12,718 nucleotides of DNA, from positions 1-12,718 of the forward strand of contig LUYR01000007.1 in the NCBI GenBank assembly GCA_001603335.1. The letters run 5' to 3'. Both the position numbers and the translations under genes were made by a program. Positions 6,087-12,718 of the stretch are shown here, piece by piece; the stretch's first letter is position 1, and every line of letters starts with the position of its first letter. Below the pieces are notes generated by a model, which was not told the DNA's origin, searched no databases, and saw only the letters and a program-made list of their open reading frames with translations. The stretch comes from Rhodospirillales bacterium Alpha_05. Lineage in GTDB: Bacteria > Pseudomonadota > Alphaproteobacteria > Rhodospirillales > Rhodospirillaceae.

Positions 6087-6344
6087 TTACCTGTTGTCCA
6101 ACTGGGCGCGGACGCTTCTCCGGCCTTTTTCCGAGATACGGTAGGGGCTGGAGGATCGGGATTCGATCAGGCGTTTGCGCCGGAGTTTGGCGAACACGTC
6201 GAGGGTGCAGTCGGCGAGGCGGTAGCCGTCGCGGGTGAAGCAGTCGACGGTGAGGATGCGCCCGGTGTTGCCGCGGTGGTGGCGGATGCAACCGCCTTGC
6301 GCCAGCGCGTGGAGGACGCGTTGTTCGTCGCGAGAGATATTCAT
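6087..6344 (-). CDS. YjhX/TopAI family (UPF0386) small protein
   Basis: 85 residues, the same length as E. coli YjhX (TopAI), and similar along the whole length: MNISRDEQRVLHALAQGG at the start, DCTLDVFAKLRRKRLIES in the middle, SPYRI and the C-terminal VRAQLDNR. E. coli YjhX binds and inhibits DNA topoisomerase I and is neutralised by YjhQ, a GNAT acetyltransferase. The MNISR start is chosen from the family; the frame runs on to 6437 without family similarity. No good Shine-Dalgarno is seen; a TATAAG hexamer lies some 15-20 bases before the ATG, so the mRNA leader may be very short or absent. No YjhQ homologue is encoded next to it, so toxin activity here is uncertain. Confidence 0.85.
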   Translation of the reverse strand: MNISRDEQRVLHALAQGGCIRHHRGNTGRILTVDCFTRDGYRLADCTLDVFAKLRRKRLIESRSSSPYRISEKGRRSVRAQLDNR

Positions 6345-6678
6345 GGACGTGAGCCTGCTTATAGAACCGTGCAAGCGCCGGTGCGCCGGGGGCTGCGAAG
6401 GCCATCGGCGGTGGGCGCAGGCGAGCGTCTCGGTCATGCGAGACGGTCAGCGGTTCGAAACAAGCTCCGACATGTCCGGATCCCGTATTCAGGAGGGGCG
6501 GGTGCGGAGAGGCTAATCCGGTGGCGGGAAGGGCGTCAACCCAGGGTCGGGCGGGCGCGTGCGATCGTCACGAGGCGTGGCGGATGTGCCGCACTTCGGC
6601 TGAAAACGCAGGTTGAGTCGTGGGGTCGAGGAGACGAAGTCTCCTCGCGGGTGCGGGCAGTGCCCGCGAATCTCTGCG
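6345..6678. other. Intergenic region, 334 bp, holding a decayed repeat
   Basis: No gene is supported. The right part is the decayed repeat copy D. The left part holds a hairpin with arms CGTCTCG (6426-6432) and CGAGACG (6439-6445) around GTCATG, upstream of the YjhX-family gene, with no T tract. A GGTTCGAAAC string near 6451-6460 recalls a tRNA T arm, but no tRNA fold surrounds it. Confidence 0.5.
6555..6671. repeat. Palindromic intergenic element, copy D (decayed, about two thirds)
   Basis: Same orientation as copy B. GTCACGAGGCGTGGCGG aligns with ATCACGCGGCGTGACGG of B, followed by CTGAAAAC and GGGGTCGAGG. Two hairpins are intact: CGAGGAGAC (6627-6635) with GTCTCCTCG (6639-6647), and GCGGGC (6653-6658) with GCCCGC (6662-6667). 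Compared with B, one base pair in each stem has changed on both sides. The left end of the element is not recognisable. It lies just after the 65-aa gene. Confidence 0.7.
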
Positions 6679-6876
6679 TCAGGCGGCTTCGTAGAGGCGG
6701 CGCTGCGCGGCGGCGACCACGGCCTGGAGCTTGGCGACGTCGATGCCGTCGCGGCGAAGCACGGCGAGCAGGGTCGGGTCACGGTAGAGTTCGGAGAGGT
6801 TGGGCTCTTCCACACCGCTGAACGCGGCTTGGCGGTTGGCGGCAACCTGGGTCGGGGGATTGGCGATGTCGGTCAT
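6679..6876 (-). CDS. Small hypothetical protein, 65 aa
   Basis: I do not recognise a named family. The start at 6876 is well supported: AAGGAGG lies 6 bases before the ATG. The frame is open upstream to 7032, but that part lacks a site of this quality. The N-terminal 25 residues look flexible (rich in Ala, Pro, Asn, Gln). Residues 28-64 (LSELYRDPTLLAVL, then RRDGIDVAKLQAVVAAAQRRL) look like two or three short helices with a conserved-looking RDP...LRRDGID turn. There is no signal peptide, membrane segment or Cys. An EcfG-like promoter motif 121-145 bp upstream suggests a general-stress role. It is on the same strand as acnA and follows it, but the acnA terminator separates them. Confidence 0.75.
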   Translation of the reverse strand: MTDIANPPTQVAANRQAAFSGVEEPNLSELYRDPTLLAVLRRDGIDVAKLQAVVAAAQRRLYEAA

Positions 6877-6996
6877 AATCGTCCTCCTTCTTCCGTTCCG
6901 CTGGGCCGGGAAGCGCGTCGAGAGCGTGTCGTCGTCCGCACCGTGAATGATCTGGGGTGGTGACGCTGTGATGTCCATCGCAGCATCCGGCCTTAT

Positions 6997-7021
6997 AACC
7001 GTCTCGTCGCAAAAATGTTCC
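6997..7021 (-). promoter_or_regulatory. EcfG-type (general stress response) promoter motif
   Basis: On the minus strand, GGAAC (7021-7017), a 16-nt spacer, then GGTT (7000-6997). The alphaproteobacterial EcfG consensus is GGAAC-N16/17-CGTT, so only one core base differs. The transcript would start near 6990, giving a leader of about 110 nt before the 65-aa gene. It lies just after the acnA terminator, where a fresh promoter is expected. Confidence 0.5.
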
Positions 7022-7033
7022 CGAACGGACATG

Positions 7034-7065
7034 AAAAACGACGGCAGACCAGGGGTCTGCCGTCG
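7034..7065 (-). terminator. Rho-independent terminator of acnA
   Basis: Perfect 12-bp stem: 7039-7050 pairs with 7054-7065 around a 3-nt loop; the key arm is GACGGCAGACC. In the direction of acnA transcription it is followed by TTTTT (plus-strand A run 7034-7038). It begins 32 bp after the acnA stop. Confidence 0.93.
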
Positions 7066-7097
7066 CCGTATAGTTGAGTCGCCAGCTCGGGAATAAT

Positions 7098-9776
<2,679 letters not shown>

Positions 9777-9832
9777 GGTATTCCTCCGATTTTTTAATAC
9801 GGTCGGGTTGGAAGTGCGCAGGACGTGCGAAA

Positions 9833-9848
9833 CCACCGGAACCGGTGG
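9833..9848. promoter_or_regulatory. 16-bp palindrome upstream of acnA
   Basis: CCACCGGAACCGGTGG has two perfect 7-bp arms around AA, 57 bp before the acnA start. Size and place suit an operator for a dimeric regulator or a leader hairpin. The same CACCGG / CCGGTG arms, with a 4-nt spacer, occur at 631-646. No regulator is known to me for this sequence. Confidence 0.35.
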
Positions 9849-9938
9849 GCGAGTGGCGACTCCGATCGGCACGTCGGATCGGTCCTAGATTTAACCTTTC
9901 TCGGCCTTAGGACAAGCTCCCCGAGCAGCGAGACGCCG

Positions 9939-9969
9939 AAAAAAATCCGCCCCCAACGAGGGGGGCGGA
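9939..9969 (-). terminator. Rho-independent terminator of the YeeE/YedE operon
   Basis: Perfect 9-bp stem TCCGCCCCC (9946-9954) with 9961-9969 around a 6-nt loop. On the minus strand it is followed by seven T (plus-strand A run 9939-9945). It starts 20 bp after the second transporter's stop. Confidence 0.92.
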
Positions 9970-9988
9970 GGTGGGGTCGGGGTCGGCC

Positions 9989-10561
9989 TCAGTTTCGCAG
10001 GCCGTCGGCGTCGGGGCCGAGGTCTTCGCGCCAGGGGCGGGCGCGCTCCAGGAGAACCAAGCCCGCGATCAAAGCAACCGCGAGTGTCAGCGCCACTGCC
10101 CAGAAGGGCAGGCCGAGGAGTTGGTCGAGGGTGAGCTTGCGCGCGCCGTCGCCGATCAGGGGGCGGAGCGCCGGTTCGGCATAGCCGAAGGCGACCGCAC
10201 CGGCGATCGCGCCCGCCAAGGCGAACCAGGCATCCTTGTAGCCCGCGCCGACCTGCGCCAGCAGCGTGCCGGGACAGGCTCCGGCCAAGGTGATGCCGAC
10301 GCCGAGCAGCGCGCCGCCCGCGAGGTTGGCGACGAACTGGGTCGCCTTGGGATGCAGCGCGACGCCCCAGACGCCGTTCAACAGCGCCAGCACCACGAGG
10401 CCGGTGGCGAGCGCGGTGAGAAACATCTTCAGCATCGTGAAGGTGCGGAACTGCATCTGCCCGATGATCACGCCGGGTTCGAACACCCTGCCTTTTTCGA
10501 GCGCGAAGCCGAACGCCACGCCCATCACCAGGCCGATCACCACCATGCGATAAACTTCCAT
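9989..10561 (-). CDS. YeeE/YedE-family sulfur-compound transporter, second half-size subunit
   Basis: A 190-residue membrane protein of the YeeE/YedE (TsuA-like) family, half the size of full-length members. Hydrophobic segments lie around residues 5-20, 43-62, 78-100, 110-130 and 150-171. The motif GITLAGACPGTLLAQVG includes C96, the kind of pore Cys used for thiosulfate relay in TsuA. It starts 3 bases after the stop of the upstream partner, and its Shine-Dalgarno (AAAGG) lies inside that gene's end, so the two are co-translated. The pair likely forms one transporter for thiosulfate or a related reduced sulfur species; the substrate is inferred from the family. Confidence 0.85.
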   Translation of the reverse strand: MEVYRMVVIGLVMGVAFGFALEKGRVFEPGVIIGQMQFRTFTMLKMFLTALATGLVVLALLNGVWGVALHPKATQFVANLAGGALLGVGITLAGACPGTLLAQVGAGYKDAWFALAGAIAGAVAFGYAEPALRPLIGDGARKLTLDQLLGLPFWAVALTLAVALIAGLVLLERARPWREDLGPDADGLRN

Positions 10562-10564
10562 GAC

Positions 10565-11137
10565 TCAAACCTTTCGCATCAAGAGGGCGACTGCGATGCC
10601 GCCCGCGAACATCGCGGCGACGGTGACGATCGAGGAGACCGCGAGTTGGGCGACGCCCGAGATGCCGTGGCCGCTGGTGCAGCCGCCCGCGATCCGCGCG
10701 CCGAACAGGAGGATGAAGCCGCCCGCGAACGCCATCGCCGCACGCGGCGCGAAGCCGGCGATGCCGGTGGCCTTGGCCCAAACCGGCGAAACCCCGCTGC
10801 GCGCCGTGCCCGAAAGCCGCGCAGAGAGCGCCGCGCCGAGCGCGATGCCGACCACCAGGGCGACCTGCCACCAGTTCTTGCCGCCGCCCGCGTGGGCGGC
10901 GAAGTAGGCGTTGTCCATCGCGGCGGGGTCGAACAGCGCGGCGAGGTGCGCGCCGACGGTGACGAACGACGACGACGCGCCGAGCGCGGTCTTGACCAGG
11001 AGGAAGGCGGGGATCTGTAGCAGGCCGATGAGGATGCCGGCGGCATAGGGCGACCACGCCGCGCGGGCGAGGGCGGTGCGGCCCTTACGGACCGGGCAGT
11101 GGGGCGAAAGCCCGTAGGCATCGACGGATGAAGCCAT
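10565..11137 (-). CDS. YeeE/YedE-family sulfur-compound transporter, first half-size subunit
   Basis: 190 residues. The motif RIAGGCTSGHGISGVAQLA (C153) is the hallmark of the YeeE/YedE family, followed by a last membrane segment at 168-187. Other segments lie near 30-52, 90-107 and 128-147. It is complementary to the next gene, which carries the other Cys motif, so together they equal one full-length YeeE/YedE. ATG at 11137 has GGAG 9 bases upstream. In many alphaproteobacteria such pairs sit with an ArsR-type sulfide sensor (BigR/SqrR) or a persulfide dioxygenase; neither is in the window. An AT-rich promoter block lies just upstream. Confidence 0.85.
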   Translation of the reverse strand: MASSVDAYGLSPHCPVRKGRTALARAAWSPYAAGILIGLLQIPAFLLVKTALGASSSFVTVGAHLAALFDPAAMDNAYFAAHAGGGKNWWQVALVVGIALGAALSARLSGTARSGVSPVWAKATGIAGFAPRAAMAFAGGFILLFGARIAGGCTSGHGISGVAQLAVSSIVTVAAMFAGGIAVALLMRKV

Positions 11138-11158
11138 CTCGAAACGCTCCGGTGGGGG

Positions 11159-11203
11159 TTATTAATATGATGTTTATCTAATATACAGTCTCCGCTGCGT
11201 CAA
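11159..11203 (-). promoter_or_regulatory. Promoter and AT-rich block of the YeeE/YedE operon
   Basis: On the minus strand TTGACG (11203-11198), a 17-nt spacer, then TAGATA (11180-11175), a weak -10 box with 3 of 6 matches. The 26-bp AT-rich stretch 11159-11184, unusual in this GC-rich DNA, carries TAATAT twice (11163-11168 and 11179-11184) and the palindrome TATTAATA (11160-11167). AT-rich operators over the -10 box are common for ArsR-type sulfide or thiol sensors. A hairpin with arms CTCCGC (11190-11195) and GCGGAG (11205-11210) overlaps the -35 box. Confidence 0.45.
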
Positions 11204-11288
11204 GGCGGAGCGTTCTCCCCCCTGGGGTTGCGCAATTCCCCGTGCGCCCGTAAGTCAACGCCGCGGGACCCGGGGGTGGAGTGCGGCT

Positions 11289-12718
11289 GTGGAATCTGTA
11301 GGAACGATCTTGGTACTGCTTTTCGCGGTGGTGATGAGCAGCCTCGTGGGGAAGGTGCTGCCGTGGCCAATGCCTCGGCCGCTGGTGCAGATCGGCGTCG
11401 GTGCGGCGATCGGGATGGTCGCCGAGTTGCGGGTTCCCCTCGACCCGCATGTGTTCTTCCTGTTGTTCCTGCCGCCGCTGCTGTTCCTCGACGGTTGGCG
11501 AATCCCGCGCGAGGAGGTGATGCGGGATCGCGGACCGATTCTCGAACTCGCGCTCGGCCTCGTGGTGTTCACCGTATTCGGCCTGGGTTTCCTGATTCAT
11601 TGGATGATTCCCGCGATCCCTCAGACCGTGGCGTTCGCGCTGGCGGCGGTCCTTGCGCCGACCGATCCCCTTGCCGTCGCGGCGGTCGCGCGGCGGGTGC
11701 CGATTCCGCCCCGGATGATGCACATCCTCGAAGGCGAGGCGCTGCTGAACGACGCTTCGGCCCTGGTTTGCTTCCGCTTCGCCGTCGCGGCGGTGCTGAC
11801 CGGCAGCTTCGTCCTTGCCGATGCCGCCATCGAGTTCGTCTGGGTCGCGGGCGTGGGCATCGCGGTCGGCGTCGGGATCGCGGTTCTGGTGAGCGGCCTG
11901 CGCGGATTCCTCGGGCGGCGATTCGCCGACGATAGCGGCACCCTGATCCTGATCAGCCTGCTGATGCCCTATGGCGCGTACCTGATCGCCGAGACGTTCG
12001 GCGCGTCGGGGATTCTCGCCGCCGCCGCCGCCGGGTTGACGATGAACTTCGTCGACCCCATCCCGTCGTCGATGGCCTCGGTCCGCCTGAGGGGTGGGCT
12101 GGTGTGGGACATGATCGCGTTCACCGCCAACGGCGTGATCTTCGTTCTCCTCGGCGAGCAACTGCCGGTGATCCTGCGCCGGGCGGATGCGATCGTCGGG
12201 CTGTCCGGGCACGTCAGTCATTGGTGGCTGGCGGTGCATGTGCTCGCCGTGGTCGGGGGCTTGCTGGCGTTGCGCTTCGCCTGGGTTTGGGTGTCGCTCC
12301 ACATCTCCCTGTTCCGCACCAAGGCGCAGATCTCGCACGCGTCGAGGCTCCGGATCGTCGCGGCGATGAGCATGGCCGGGGTGCGCGGCGCGGTGACCCT
12401 GGCGGCGATCCTCGGCTTGCCGTTGTTCCTTCCAGACGGTTCGGATTTCCCAGCCCGCGACCTCGTGATCTTTCTCGCGATGGGCACGATCCTGGTGTCG
12501 GTGATTGCCGCGACGATGATCCTGCCCTGGCTTTTGCGCGGCCTCGAAGGGCTGGAGGAAAATCCCGACGAGGCTGCGGAGGAGGCCGCGCAGATCGCCG
12601 CGGCGGAAGCCGCGATCAAGGCGATCGCGCGGGTGGAGGCCCAGGCCGCGCGCGGCAATGCGGACGCCGGGCAGATCGTCGAGGTGGCGGCCCGGGTGAT
12701 GGCGCCCTACCGCCGCCG
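11289..12718 (+). CDS. CPA1-family Na+/H+ antiporter (partial, runs off window end)
   Basis: 476 complete codons are visible with no stop before the edge. The sequence resembles E. coli YjcE and the bacterial a_cpa1 antiporters, which exchange cytoplasmic Na+ or K+ for H+ across the inner membrane. Ion-site motifs are APTDP (123-127, transmembrane segment 4) and EGEALLND (148-155; N154, D155). Later family blocks are YLIAETFGASGILAAAAAG, FTANGVIFVLLGEQLP and MAGVRGAVTLAAILGLPLF. The visible tail after about residue 420 is a cytosolic Ala/Glu-rich helix. The start is GTG at 11289, supported by GGAG 7 bases upstream; it leads directly into the first membrane segment as in YjcE. It is divergent from the YeeE/YedE operon, with a 151-bp shared control region. 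Confidence 0.88.
   Translation, partial: MESVGTILVLLFAVVMSSLVGKVLPWPMPRPLVQIGVGAAIGMVAELRVPLDPHVFFLLFLPPLLFLDGWRIPREEVMRDRGPILELALGLVVFTVFGLGFLIHWMIPAIPQTVAFALAAVLAPTDPLAVAAVARRVPIPPRMMHILEGEALLNDASALVCFRFAVAAVLTGSFVLADAAIEFVWVAGVGIAVGVGIAVLVSGLRGFLGRRFADDSGTLILISLLMPYGAYLIAETFGASGILAAAAAGLTMNFVDPIPSSMASVRLRGGLVWDMIAFTANGVIFVLLGEQLPVILRRADAIVGLSGHVSHWWLAVHVLAVVGGLLALRFAWVWVSLHISLFRTKAQISHASRLRIVAAMSMAGVRGAVTLAAILGLPLFLPDGSDFPARDLVIFLAMGTILVSVIAATMILPWLLRGLEGLEENPDEAAEEAAQIAAAEAAIKAIARVEAQAARGNADAGQIVEVAARVMAPYRR

Noticed and set aside
3178..6089. GTTTA on both outer flanks of repeats B and C as a target-site duplication
   Set aside because: Both are parts of gene ends (the marC stop and the complement of the YjhX-family stop) at different distances from the repeat edges, so they do not fit a duplication.
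6451..6460. GGTTCGAAAC string that resembles a tRNA T arm
   Set aside because: No acceptor, D or anticodon stems can be formed around it on either strand.
2324..6671. CRISPR array from the repeated blocks
   Set aside because: The copies are long palindromes in both orientations, kilobases apart and separated by genes, not short direct repeats with spacers; no cas genes are present.
11178..12338. 386-codon open frame on the minus strand
   Set aside because: It is antisense to the Na+/H+ antiporter; the product is rich in Arg, Gln, His, Asp and Glu without any motif.

Overview
High-GC, tightly packed bacterial chromosome segment, most consistent with an alphaproteobacterium, perhaps of the Rhodospirillales. 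This taxonomic placement is inference. It rests on the run S4-domain protein / FdxA / CarD, an EcfG-type general-stress promoter motif, base composition, and paired half-size YeeE/YedE proteins. No phage, IS transposase, CRISPR array, rRNA or tRNA gene was seen.

Layout. Positions 1-1473 hold the 3' end of an S4 RNA-binding protein gene, the 7Fe ferredoxin gene fdxA, a 362-bp gap with hairpins and a palindrome, and carD, which ends in a textbook terminator. Positions 1513-3183 hold a PPP-fold phosphatase homologue that has lost most of its metal ligands, then a MarC-family membrane protein; a palindromic repeat lies between them. Positions 3189-6080 form a 2.9-kb block: ttdB and ttdA (two-subunit L(+)-tartrate dehydratase, minus strand) and a divergent LysR-type regulator. 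Two 180-bp repeats, inverted relative to each other and differing at 5 positions by eye, bound this block. Positions 6087-7065 hold a YjhX/TopAI-family small protein, a degenerate fourth repeat copy, and a 65-aa orphan protein with an EcfG-like promoter. Positions 7098-9776 are aconitase (acnA). Positions 9946-11137 are an operon of two half-size YeeE/YedE sulfur-compound transporters. From 11289 to the end runs a CPA1 Na+/H+ antiporter cut by the window edge.

How it works together. Central metabolism dominates: tartrate dehydratase would deliver oxaloacetate to the TCA cycle, where aconitase acts, and the LysR protein is placed like TtdR to control the dehydratase. FdxA, TtdA and AcnA are all Fe-S proteins, but nothing in the sequence shows shared control.

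The least ordinary parts are a family of about 180-bp palindromic intergenic elements (four copies) whose hairpins are kept by compensatory base changes, the pseudo-phosphatase, the stress-promoter-linked 65-aa protein, and a terminator-like fold between fdxA and carD.
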